Source: Burkholderiales bacterium
Lineage (GTDB): Bacteria; Pseudomonadota; Gammaproteobacteria; Burkholderiales; Burkholderiaceae_D
Reading direction: 5' to 3'
Assembly (NCBI GenBank): GCA_016177875.1
Contig: JACOUL010000034.1
Span: 60,141 to 124,140, forward strand
DNA: 64,000 nt
The position numbers and the translations under genes are program-made. Of the stretch, positions 11,933 to 19,368 are shown piece after piece (position 1 is the stretch's first letter; each line of letters begins with the position of its first letter). The notes under the pieces were generated by a model. That model had not been told where the DNA came from, did not search any database, and was given only the letters and a program-made list of their open reading frames with translations.

Positions 11933-12520
11933 TTACGAGCGCACAAATAACAGCAGTGGCCCGTAATCTTTCGCATCCGCTGCCCGCAGCGCCACCAGAT
12001 ATTGCTGCCGCACTTCTCCCTCCTCGATCAGATTCCCTGCACCCCAAGTAAAACGTTCGGCACCGTGTCTCACCAACAGCAGATCAGCAATCGTCCGCGA
12101 AAGGCGACCGTTTCCATTCGCAAAGGGATGGATGGAAACCAAGCGATGACTGAAGCGTGCCGCAATCTCATCCATTGGATAGCTTTGGAATTCGAGCTGC
12201 GCCTTTACATCCTCACATAGGTCATGCAATGCAGCTGATATACGTGCTGGATCAATCCCAATGTTCTTTTCAGTAGTGCGAAACTTCCCTGCCCACCGCC
12301 AGGTATCGCCAAACATGCGCTTATGCAGGCTGCAAACAAAATCAATGCTTGGCAGATCAGGATGTCTGCGTGAAAAAGCCCAACTCTCTGCTTGCACAAT
12401 GTTGGCCAATTCCCATTCGTTCAATTGCCCATGATTGCTGATGTGTTTGGGTTTGAGCCCTGCTATTTCATCTGGATCAAGCGGCGTAGCGCCAGGCGGA
12501 TAATCGAAATTCATTCCCAT
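11933..12520 (-). CDS. Fic-domain protein, mobile mystery protein B
   Basis: The 195-residue protein carries an intact Fic motif, HPFANGNGRLSR, starting at His131, the catalytic base of Fic AMP-transferases. The upstream signature MFGDTWRWAGKFR (about 69-81) is also present. The start region FDYPPGATPLDPDEIAGLKP is typical of the family named mobile mystery protein B. That family is always paired with an HTH protein A and is often found on mobile elements. It probably modifies a target protein in the cytoplasm, usually by AMPylation, but the target is unknown. No (S/T)xxxE(G/N) inhibitory motif was obvious at either end. The start overlaps the stop of gene A by 10 bases, so translation is likely coupled. 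A second ATG lies at 12514. Confidence 0.88.
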   Translation of the reverse strand: MGMNFDYPPGATPLDPDEIAGLKPKHISNHGQLNEWELANIVQAESWAFSRRHPDLPSIDFVCSLHKRMFGDTWRWAGKFRTTEKNIGIDPARISAALHDLCEDVKAQLEFQSYPMDEIAARFSHRLVSIHPFANGNGRLSRTIADLLLVRHGAERFTWGAGNLIEEGEVRQQYLVALRAADAKDYGPLLLFVRS

Positions 12521-12975
12521 AATTTTCGCGAGCTGCCGCGCAGTAATGCATCAATTAATAAATTGCGTTGCCGCTCATTCTCGACGGACGACACGCCTTG
12601 TGCTTCCAGCTTCATCGAATGCGCGCCGGGTTTCAGCAAAGCGGCTGCGAGCTTGTTCGCTTGCCGTTGCCGGATATCGTCGAGCGAGCCGCTTTCCGGC
12701 ACAAGGGAATACACCACGCGACAACCCATTGCGCGCGCTGCGCGATCCAGACTGTCCAAGGTAATGCGCCGCTCAGCTTCAGCCTTTTCCAGATCCTGCA
12801 CCGATTGACGACTGATGCCGATTCGCGCACCGAGCTGCGCCTGTGTCATGCCCAAAGCTTGGCGAATCGCATGGATCCATCCACCGCGAGGCGGCGCAGC
12901 CGATGAGGGCGCCGGATAGTTGCGCAAGGCGTCCGCTAGCTGCATGCGTTGCAAACTACTTTTGTCGATCGACAT
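12511..12975 (-). CDS. HTH regulator, mobile mystery protein A
   Basis: This 154-residue DNA-binding protein has a Cro/CI-type HTH at about residues 42-66, with MTQAQLGARIGISRQSVQDLEKAE. The preceding GGWIHAIRQALG and the later DLDSLDRAARAMGCRVVYSLVP-like region fit the family mobile mystery protein A, the upstream partner of the Fic protein B. It probably represses its own operon and may act as antitoxin to B, which is inference. I chose ATG 12975 because GGAG lies 7 bases upstream. A GTG at 12981 is in frame. Three 16-bp operator-like sites at 12990-13069 lie directly in front of the gene. Confidence 0.87.
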   Translation of the reverse strand: MSIDKSSLQRMQLADALRNYPAPSSAAPPRGGWIHAIRQALGMTQAQLGARIGISRQSVQDLEKAEAERRITLDSLDRAARAMGCRVVYSLVPESGSLDDIRQRQANKLAAALLKPGAHSMKLEAQGVSSVENERQRNLLIDALLRGSSRKLWE

Positions 12976-12989
12976 AATCACTCTCCAAT

Positions 12990-13069
12990 GCAGGTTAAAA
13001 CCTGCTTTATTACATAAATATGCCGGCTATGACCAGCATTTGTCAAGAAGTATGCCGGTCAAAACCTGC
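12990..13069. promoter_or_regulatory. Three 16-bp operators at 32-bp spacing upstream of the mobile mystery pair
   Basis: Site 1 (12990-13005) is the perfect palindrome GCAGGTTAAAACCTGC. Site 2 (13022-13037) is GCCGGCTATGACCAGC. Site 3 (13054-13069) is GCCGGTCAAAACCTGC. Their starts are exactly 32 bp apart, about three helical turns, so bound dimers would lie on one face of the DNA. The HTH protein encoded immediately downstream is the obvious ligand. Confidence 0.75.
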
Positions 13070-13173
13070 TTTACGGCCCTCCCCCGGCTTTATATGCCAT
13101 TTGCGAATAGCGAATCTAGCCACCCTTACATCATGGCAAATGCAAAATTCCCTCATTCTTCTTATCCCTTTGC

Positions 13174-13238
13174 GTATAGAAAGCACGTTTCTTATACATT
13201 TCCATTCGGATACGTATAAAAAAGCCGTTTTTCTATAC
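13174..13238. repeat. Two related imperfect palindromes, 40 bp apart
   Basis: Bases 13174-13197 and 13214-13238 each start GTATA and end TATAC around a central A-rich/T-rich inverted arm. The left halves begin GTATAGAAA and GTATAAAAA, and the right halves end TTCTTATAC and TTTCTATAC. The copies are clearly related to each other. They lie in otherwise featureless sequence (13070-13357), in which I see no convincing gene. They could be operators or recombinase sites at the right end of the putative element. Confidence 0.45.
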
Positions 13239-13357
13239 ATAAACCCATGCCCATCCTTGCCTTGACTCAGCTGGATCCAGCGCGATTCGAGTCGCCGGCT
13301 ATCCTTAAAAAAACCGGCAATAAGCAGCCGCCGTTTGGCCGAGCTAAATCGCATCAT

Positions 13358-13448
13358 GCCGCAAGCGCTATCGTCGGTTTTCATTGATAAGGTCATTAAG
13401 ACGATGCACCGGTTTGTAATCGAGGATATGCGATTGCAATTGGAAGGC
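13358..13448 (+). repeat. 91-bp direct repeat, right copy (possible attR)
   Basis: This is the second copy of bases 11715-11805, with three synonymous differences. It marks the right boundary of the 1643-bp segment that holds the mobile mystery genes. Confidence 0.8.
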
Positions 13449-13502
13449 AGACGTAAGGAGGTGCGTGATGGCGGCTTTGTCGTGACTGACTATGCGGCTT
13501 GA
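13359..13502 (+). pseudogene. Displaced 3' end of an SRPBCC gene
   Basis: The frame matching the SRPBCC gene runs from 13359 through 47 codons to TGA 13500-13502. The first 30 residues are the same as in the intact gene at 11329, and it then ends GRRKEVRDGGFVVTDYAA. There is no start or upstream domain, so this is a fragment. It is followed 19 bases later by a good terminator, as expected if it were the original end of the gene. It may be the original tail of the gene at 11329, cut off by insertion of the mobile mystery segment, or the remains of a tandem paralogue. Confidence 0.75.
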
Positions 13503-13521
13503 ACGAGGCGCCAAAAACAAC

Positions 13522-13553
13522 AAGCGCTGCTGGCGAACCGGCAGCGCTTTTTT
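13522..13553 (+). terminator. Rho-independent terminator after the SRPBCC remnant
   Basis: A 9-bp perfect stem (13522-13530 with 13541-13549) with a 10-base loop is followed by TTTT. It is probably the original terminator of the SRPBCC gene. Confidence 0.88.
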
Positions 13554-13588
13554 CCATGAGCGAACCATTGCCTGTGGTTGAGCTTAGC

Positions 13589-14050
13589 TCAGTCTTTCTT
13601 TTCCCGAAACTCGCCGTCGATGACTGTCTCATCGCTGTGCTGGGGCTGGGATGGATCAGGTGATGATCGCGAGAGAAATGCAATCATGCGATTCAATAGT
13701 TTCTTTCTCAGCCAGCGATAGGAAAGCAAAAAAGTGACGGCAAGCGTGACGAACAAAAGAGATACCATCTGGCCCCGGTAAAGAAAATTCAGGGCACAAA
13801 ATGCAAGCAAGACCACCATCACCGGCAGCCGGGCGTTTCTAGGCAATAAACCGACGGTTCGCAAATTTCCTTGGCTCACCCAAGGTACTCGGGCGAACAG
13901 AACGACCAGTAGAAACCCCGCCATGAAACGGCCGGTGCCGAGATACTCAGAGACGATCCCGATTACCAGGTAGCCGACATAGGTCATGCTGCCGGCCAAT
14001 GCCACCAGCGCCAATAACAAGACAGCGATTGCCAGCTTTGGCATACGCAA
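13589..14050 (-). CDS. Small integral membrane protein, unknown function
   Basis: This protein of about 153 residues has four hydrophobic segments: LAIAVLLLALVALAG, FMAGFLLVVLFA, LPVMVVLLAFCALNFLY and MVSLLFVTLAVTFLLSYRW. A polar C-terminal tail ends VIDGEFREKKD. I do not recognise a family. The start is uncertain: TTG at 14050 gives the longest plausible form and ATG 14044 is two codons later. Neither has a clear ribosome site. The upstream neighbour on the same strand, the DEAD-box helicase gene, ends 87 bases before it, so the two could be cotranscribed. Confidence 0.6.
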   Translation of the reverse strand: MRMPKLAIAVLLLALVALAGSMTYVGYLVIGIVSEYLGTGRFMAGFLLVVLFARVPWVSQGNLRTVGLLPRNARLPVMVVLLAFCALNFLYRGQMVSLLFVTLAVTFLLSYRWLRKKLLNRMIAFLSRSSPDPSQPQHSDETVIDGEFREKKD

Positions 14051-14137
14051 TGCTGCTATGAGTAAGGTTCGTAAAATCTTTTGCTCCTGGGAAGACGTAC
14101 AGCCGCGTGATAGGTAAGCACACTGCGCGCAACTTGA

Positions 14138-16486
14138 TCACGCCTGCTTTGTGCCTTTGCGATGCGGCTTTGGTTTGACTGGTGCTGCGCCGCCTTTGCC
14201 TGCGGTTTTATCGCGCAGCGATTTTTCATGCACGCGCCGGTCGCCGCCTTTTTTGGGGGCGGAGAAGGCTGGCTTTTTGCCGTCGGCGCTGCCAGCCTTG
14301 GCGGCATTGCCCAATGCCGGCCCTGCATGGCTGATGCGCAGCGGTTGCCCGGCAACCGTGACGGTCTTGAGCTGTTCAAAGATTTCGTTCGGCATGCCAT
14401 CCGGCAGATCCAGCACGCTGTGGTCATCGAAGATGTCGATGCGGCCGATGTATTTGGCGTCGAGACCGGCTTCATTGGCGATCGCGCCGACGATGTTGGC
14501 GGGTTTCACGCCGTGGGCATGGCCGATTTCAATACGGTAGGCTTGCATGCCGATGCCCTTGGCGTTAGCAGCACGCGCTTTCTTCGGTGCTGCCGGGGGC
14601 TCTGCCGACTCGACTGCGCTGGCCTCATTGCGACTAGCTTTTTCCGTGGGTCGCTGTGGTTGATCGCTTGCCGCGTTCTCCTTTACGGGCTTGTCGCGCA
14701 CCACCTTGTCGCTTGCCGGCTTGTCGGCGGCACGCGCTTTTTTGCTTGCGGGCTTGTCGACCGTCGCTGGCGCTGGCGCTTCGCCATCGCGGCTGATGCG
14801 CAATTGCTGACCGGCGACCCACACCGTCTGCAACTGTTTGAGCAATGCGTCCGGCAGGCTGTCGGGCAAATCGAGCGTGCTGTAATCATCGTAAATCTCG
14901 ATACGGCCGATATGCTTGGAATCGAGTCCACCTTCATTGGCGATGGCGCCGACGATGTTGCCGGGCTTGACGCCGTGCACATGGCCGACTTCGATGCGGA
15001 AGGTTTGCATGCCGGGATCGGGTTCGCGGTGGATGCGTTCCTTATGTGTGCGCGGGCGCTCGGGGCGATCGCTGCGTTCACCGCGCTCGAACCTGCCACC
15101 CGAGGCTGGTCTCTCATCCGACCGCAAACGTTCGGCCTGCGGCTCGCGCTGGTTTTTATCCAGCAACAGCGGCACATCGCCGCGCGCCAGCTTGGCGAGC
15201 GCGGCGGCGATTTCCAACGCTGGGACATTCTGCTCGCGTTCGTAATCCTCGATCAGCGACTGGTAAATTTCCAGGCCGCCAGCGTCCAGCGTCTCGGTGA
15301 TCTGGTCCTTGAAGCGGGCGATGCGCACATCGTTGACTGCCTGGATGGTCGGCAGCTCCAGTGGCGATACAGGCTGGCGCGTGGCGCGCTCGATCACTCT
15401 GAGCAAACCTTTTTCACGCGGCGTGATGAACAGGATCGCTTCGCCGCTGCGCCCGGCGCGTCCGGTGCGGCCGATGCGATGGGTGTAGCTCTCCGGGTCG
15501 TGCGGCACATCGTAGTTGATGACATGGCTGATGCGCTCGACATCCAGGCCGCGCGCGGCGACATCGGTGGCGATCAGGATATCAATCTTGCCGTCTTTCA
15601 GCTGGGTGATGGTGCGCTCGCGCTGCAGCTGCGCCATGTCGCCGTTGATGGCGGTCGCAGAAAAACCGCGCGCCTGCAGTTTGGTGGCCAGCTCTTCAGT
15701 GGCCAGCTTGGTGCGCGCGAAGATGATCATGCCATCGAAGGGCTCGGCTTCCAAGATGCGGGTCAAGGCATCAAGTTTGTGCATGCCGCTGACCAGCCAG
15801 TAGCGCTGGCGGATGTTTTCCGCGGTGCCGGTTTTGGAAGCGATGGTGACTTCGGCGGGATTGTGCAGATAAGTTTGCGCAATGCGCTTGATGGCGGACG
15901 GCATGGTCGCGGAAAACAACGCAGTCTGGCGCGACGCCGGCGTCTTTTGCAAGATGGTCTCGACATCGTCGATGAAGCCCATGCGCAGCATTTCATCGGC
16001 TTCATCGAGCACCAGCGTTTTGAGCTTGGAGAGGTCGAGCGTGTTCTTTTCCAGATGATCGATCACCCGCCCCGGTGTGCCCACCACCACATGCACGCCG
16101 CGCCGCAAGGCGGAGAGTTGCGGGCCGTAACTCTGGCCGCCGTAGATCGGCAGCACTTGAAAGCCGGGAATATGGGTCGCGTAGCGCTGGAAGGCTTCGG
16201 CCACCTGGATCGCCAGTTCGCGCGTGGGCGCCAGCACCAGCGCTTGCGGCGCGCTTTGCCGGATGTCGATGCGCGCGAGTATCGGCAAGGCAAAAGCGGC
16301 AGTCTTGCCGGTGCCGGTTTGCGCTTGGCCCAGCACATCGCGATTGCCCAGCAACACGGGTATGGTGGCGGCCTGGATCGGTGATGGCGCCTCGTAGCCG
16401 AGTTCCTGTAGCACGCGCAATAGGGGTTCGCTCAGCTTCAGGTCGGAAAATAAGGCTGCGGGTGTCGCGGATGGGGAGCTGCTCAT
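14138..16486 (-). CDS. deaD: DEAD-box RNA helicase with two DbpA-type RNA-binding domains
   Basis: This 782-residue protein is an ATP-dependent RNA helicase of the DeaD/CsdA group, which remodels RNA and helps ribosome assembly and cold growth. The core shows the Q-motif region, AQTGTGKTAA (motif I), PTRELA, VLDEADEML (motif II), SATMP (motif III) and HRIGRTGRAGR (motif VI). After an Arg- and Glu-rich linker come two copies of the DbpA RNA-binding fold at about 491-563 and 645-719. Both carry the pattern HGVKPxNIVGAIANE and a short IxIxDD segment. A Lys/Ala/Pro-rich spacer separates them, and a basic tail follows. A single copy is usual, so the duplication is notable. The ORF of 740 codons on the other strand is a GC-driven shadow. 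Confidence 0.93.
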   Translation of the reverse strand: MSSSPSATPAALFSDLKLSEPLLRVLQELGYEAPSPIQAATIPVLLGNRDVLGQAQTGTGKTAAFALPILARIDIRQSAPQALVLAPTRELAIQVAEAFQRYATHIPGFQVLPIYGGQSYGPQLSALRRGVHVVVGTPGRVIDHLEKNTLDLSKLKTLVLDEADEMLRMGFIDDVETILQKTPASRQTALFSATMPSAIKRIAQTYLHNPAEVTIASKTGTAENIRQRYWLVSGMHKLDALTRILEAEPFDGMIIFARTKLATEELATKLQARGFSATAINGDMAQLQRERTITQLKDGKIDILIATDVAARGLDVERISHVINYDVPHDPESYTHRIGRTGRAGRSGEAILFITPREKGLLRVIERATRQPVSPLELPTIQAVNDVRIARFKDQITETLDAGGLEIYQSLIEDYEREQNVPALEIAAALAKLARGDVPLLLDKNQREPQAERLRSDERPASGGRFERGERSDRPERPRTHKERIHREPDPGMQTFRIEVGHVHGVKPGNIVGAIANEGGLDSKHIGRIEIYDDYSTLDLPDSLPDALLKQLQTVWVAGQQLRISRDGEAPAPATVDKPASKKARAADKPASDKVVRDKPVKENAASDQPQRPTEKASRNEASAVESAEPPAAPKKARAANAKGIGMQAYRIEIGHAHGVKPANIVGAIANEAGLDAKYIGRIDIFDDHSVLDLPDGMPNEIFEQLKTVTVAGQPLRISHAGPALGNAAKAGSADGKKPAFSAPKKGGDRRVHEKSLRDKTAGKGGAAPVKPKPHRKGTKQA

Positions 16487-16562
16487 TTTTTAGGCGTTCG
16501 AAAAGGGAGATTGATAGAGAGGAATAGAGAACACTGTGCGCAAGCCGCAGTTTTAACGCTGC

Positions 16563-16793
16563 TTACTTCCGAAATGCCTTGGCATTCGACTGGTTGCGCT
16601 GCTCATAAATAGTCTTGGCATCCTGCTCGGCGCGTTCTTGCGTGCGCATGGACGGTTCATCGTCGTGCAAGGTAAAAAAATCGGCAGCTTGTGCGCGCAC
16701 CACGAACTTGATGGCGGCAGCTTCGCTCACGTCATACCTTTCATAAATGAGCGTGGTCACTTCATTCAAATAATCTTCATAGCTCATCGTCAT
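16563..16793 (-). CDS. Small conserved-looking protein, unknown function
   Basis: This 76-residue acidic protein has no signal peptide or membrane segment. It reads as mostly helical, with MSYEDYLNEVTTLIYERYDVSEAAAIKFV and a charged C-terminus. GGAG lies 7 bases before ATG 16793, which supports that start. ATG 16787 is in frame. The gene stands alone, upstream of the DEAD-box gene on the same strand. I cannot assign a family. Confidence 0.7.
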   Translation of the reverse strand: MTMSYEDYLNEVTTLIYERYDVSEAAAIKFVVRAQAADFFTLHDDEPSMRTQERAEQDAKTIYEQRNQSNAKAFRK

Positions 16794-17005
16794 TGCTTTA
16801 CTCCAATCGATCTATCGTTTCGCTTGCTGGAGAATTCCATGTCTGCCAGTCTACGCCTTTTGATGTGAATTATCTCTGCCTGCCTACTGCCCGCCAACTG
16901 CCCGCCAACTGCTAGACTGTCGACCTTCTGCAGGAATATCATGATCCAATCGGCGCATAAGCTTATGACGAGCCGACTTGATCCTACCGAACGATAAATG
17001 ACTTT

Positions 17006-18256
17006 ATGACAGACGCATGCAGCGTGGACTTCGGCACGTCTAACTCCACCGTCGGCTGGATTCGCCCAGGGCAGCCGGCTTTGCTTGCATTGGAAGATGC
17101 CCACCCGACTTTGCCCTCGGTGGTATTTTTTAATGCCGAGGACGACAGCGTCAGATTCGGCCGCGCGGCGCTCGCCGATTATCTGGCTGGTTACGAAGGC
17201 CGGCTCATGCGTTCATTGAAAAGCCTGCTCGGTTCAAGCTTGATGGATGGCCAGACCGAAGTAGCCGGCCGCAGCGTCACCTATCGCAGCCTGTTACAGC
17301 AATTCATCGCGGCTTTGAAGCAGCGCGCCGAGCGCGCCGCTGGCCGCGAGTTTGAGCGCGCCGTCTTCGGCCGTCCGGTTTTTTTCGTGGATGGCGACAG
17401 CACCGCCGACCAATTGGCGGAAGATACCCTAGCGCAGATTGCGCAAGCGGTGGGTTTTAAAGAAATCGCATTTCAGTATGAGCCAATCGCCGCCGCCTTT
17501 GATTACGAATCGCGGATAGAGCGCGAACAATTGGTGCTGGTGGTCGACATCGGTGGCGGCACCTCGGATTTTTCATTGGTACGGCTGTCGCCCAAAACGA
17601 TAGCCAAGCTCGATCGCCACGACGACGTTCTCGCCAATGCCGGCGTCCATATCGGCGGCACCGATCTCGACAAATATTTAAGCTTGTCGAGCGTGATGCC
17701 CCTGCTCGGATACGGCAGCCGGCTGAAGAACCATGCTGAAATGCCGTCCAGCATCTATTTCATGCTGGCGACCTGGCACACCATCAACCTGGCTTATACG
17801 CGGCAGTCGGACGCTCTGCTGAAGGATATTTACCGGGATGCGATCGAACGCGACAAACTCGATCGCTTACAGCATCTGATCAGCGGACGCGAAGGACATT
17901 GGTTGGCGCTCAAGGTGGAGGAAGGAAAAATTGCGCTGTCTGCCGCAGCCCACTCGGCGTTGACACTGGAGCGTTTGGTTCCGCCGGAGACCGTCATGCT
18001 GGATCGTGCGCAGTTTAATGCATCGATCTCGCCGCTAGTGACGGCGATCGAAAACACGGTGCTTGCCCTGCTCAAGGATGCGGCCATCGACGTCGACGCG
18101 GTCGATTCTATTTTCTTTACCGGCGGTTCGAGCAGTGTCCCGCTGCTGCGCAATAAGATCGCGGCCTTACTACCAAACGCGCGGCAGGTGGAAGGTGATC
18201 TGTTCGGCAGTATCGGCACCGGCTTGGCGCTGGACGCCGTGCGCAGGTTTGGCTGA
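17006..18256 (+). CDS. Hsp70-family ATPase, YegD-like, without substrate-binding domain
   Basis: The 416-residue protein has the actin/Hsp70 ATPase fold. SVDFGTSNSTVGW is the phosphate-1 loop at the N-terminus, VLVVDIGGGTSDFSLVRL is phosphate-2 near residue 176, and IFFTGGSSSVPLLRNKI is the adenosine motif near residue 370. The chain ends where DnaK would start its substrate-binding domain, so it matches the YegD-type short Hsp70 proteins rather than DnaK. The client and nucleotide-exchange partner are unknown. It converges with the RIO kinase gene, whose stop is only 3 bases away, leaving no room for a terminator. The ribosome site before ATG 17006 is weak. Confidence 0.88.
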   Translation: MTDACSVDFGTSNSTVGWIRPGQPALLALEDAHPTLPSVVFFNAEDDSVRFGRAALADYLAGYEGRLMRSLKSLLGSSLMDGQTEVAGRSVTYRSLLQQFIAALKQRAERAAGREFERAVFGRPVFFVDGDSTADQLAEDTLAQIAQAVGFKEIAFQYEPIAAAFDYESRIEREQLVLVVDIGGGTSDFSLVRLSPKTIAKLDRHDDVLANAGVHIGGTDLDKYLSLSSVMPLLGYGSRLKNHAEMPSSIYFMLATWHTINLAYTRQSDALLKDIYRDAIERDKLDRLQHLISGREGHWLALKVEEGKIALSAAAHSALTLERLVPPETVMLDRAQFNASISPLVTAIENTVLALLKDAAIDVDAVDSIFFTGGSSSVPLLRNKIAALLPNARQVEGDLFGSIGTGLALDAVRRFG

Positions 18257-18259
18257 GCG

Positions 18260-19123
18260 CTAAGCCTGGAAGGGTGCGTTCGCCAATGCAATCCGCCGCC
18301 GTCTTTCCTCTTCTTCTTTTTCTGCGAGATGGATCGACTGGATGACGGCGCCGACATCAGCGGGCCGCAAGCTCTGCTCGACGCGTCCGGTCAATTGCAC
18401 CTCCGGCGTCAGCAAGCCTTTCTCGAACAACTTCCAAATTTCTTTGCCGTACTGCGAACCCGCCAGTTGCGGTGCGAAGCGCACAAAAAAGCTCGTGAGA
18501 TTTTCCACATCGCGTTCGAGCATCATCTCCGCCTGGTTATTGCCGGCAGCATCGACGGCCTGCGGCAGATCGATGATCACCGGGCCGTGTGCATCGACCA
18601 GAATATTGTATTCGGACAGATCGCCGTGAATCACGCCGGCGCACAACATCAGCACGACTTGGCGCAACAGCTGCGCGTGAACATCCAGCGCCGTCGCCTC
18701 ATCGAATTCGACATCGGCCAAGCGCGGTGCAACATTGCCGGCGGCGTCTATCACCAGCTCCATCAATAACACGCCTTCAAAACATATGAAGGGTTGGGGC
18801 ACGCGCACGCCGGCTGCCGCCAGCCGATAGAGCGCATCGACCTCGGCGTTTTGCCAGGCTTCTTCCGCCATCTGGCGGCCGTAGCGGCTGCCTTTTTCCA
18901 TGGCGCGCGCCTGGCGGCTGTTTTTGACGCGCCGGCCTTCCTGGTATGACACCGCTTGATGAAAGCTGCGCTGATGGGCTTCCTTGTAGACCTTGGCGCA
19001 GCGGATCTCGTCACCGCAGCGCACGACATACACGGTGGCTTCCTTGCCGCTCATCAACTGGCGCAGCACGGCGTCGACCATGCCCTCCTGGATCAGGGGC
19101 TGCAGCCGCTTCGGTGCTTTCAT
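18260..19123 (-). CDS. RIO-type serine/threonine protein kinase
   Basis: The 287-residue cytoplasmic protein is a bacterial RIO1-like atypical kinase. The ATP-binding part shows MSGKEATVYVVRCG and the catalytic lysine in IRCAKVYK. A long insert, RSFHQAVSYQEGRRVKNSR, is typical of RIO proteins. The catalytic loop is IHGDLSEYNILV and the metal-binding motif is IIDLPQAVD. Its substrates are unknown, whereas archaeal and eukaryotic RIO kinases act in ribosome maturation. Four bases upstream ends a 37-codon Lys-rich gene, and dbpA starts divergently just beyond. The local company of RNA helicases suggests a link to RNA or ribosome metabolism, but this is inference. Confidence 0.9.
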   Translation of the reverse strand: MKAPKRLQPLIQEGMVDAVLRQLMSGKEATVYVVRCGDEIRCAKVYKEAHQRSFHQAVSYQEGRRVKNSRQARAMEKGSRYGRQMAEEAWQNAEVDALYRLAAAGVRVPQPFICFEGVLLMELVIDAAGNVAPRLADVEFDEATALDVHAQLLRQVVLMLCAGVIHGDLSEYNILVDAHGPVIIDLPQAVDAAGNNQAEMMLERDVENLTSFFVRFAPQLAGSQYGKEIWKLFEKGLLTPEVQLTGRVEQSLRPADVGAVIQSIHLAEKEEEERRRRIALANAPFQA

Positions 19124-19127
19124 CGAT

Positions 19128-19241
19128 TTACTGCTGGCGCTTTTTTTCTTCTTTCTTTATCTTTTTCGCGGCCTTCTTTTCTTTCATGGTTTTAGCGGGT
19201 TCTTTCTTCACCGCTTTTTTTGCGTCTTGGCTCTTACTCAT
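19128..19241 (-). CDS. 37-residue lysine-rich protein upstream of the RIO kinase
   Basis: The peptide starts MSKSQDAKKAVKKEPAKT and ends KKIKKEEKKRQQ. About 40 percent of it is lysine, with no hydrophobic segment, so it is probably cytoplasmic and may bind nucleic acid. ATG 19241 has AAGGAT at proper spacing in front. The frame is open further upstream, but that extension has no supporting site. The stop is 4 bases before the kinase start, which implies one transcript and coupled translation. Similar Lys-rich minis with a TxKEKKxxK core occur in other bacteria from memory, but their function is not known. Confidence 0.65.
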   Translation of the reverse strand: MSKSQDAKKAVKKEPAKTMKEKKAAKKIKKEEKKRQQ

Positions 19242-19368
19242 TTTTTTATCCTTTCGTAATAACACATGCAGTATGACATCAATACGAAAGCGTGCCCAAG
19301 CGATCAGCATATGCCGCCCAGCCGGGGCGGCTTTGCCTGTTACACTGTCCGCCTGCTTTCGGAATTCT

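Noticed and set aside
14162..16384. 740-codon ORF opposite the DEAD-box helicase gene
   Set aside because: It is a GC-bias shadow in the antisense frame. The translation has no domain, and the sense strand has complete helicase motifs.
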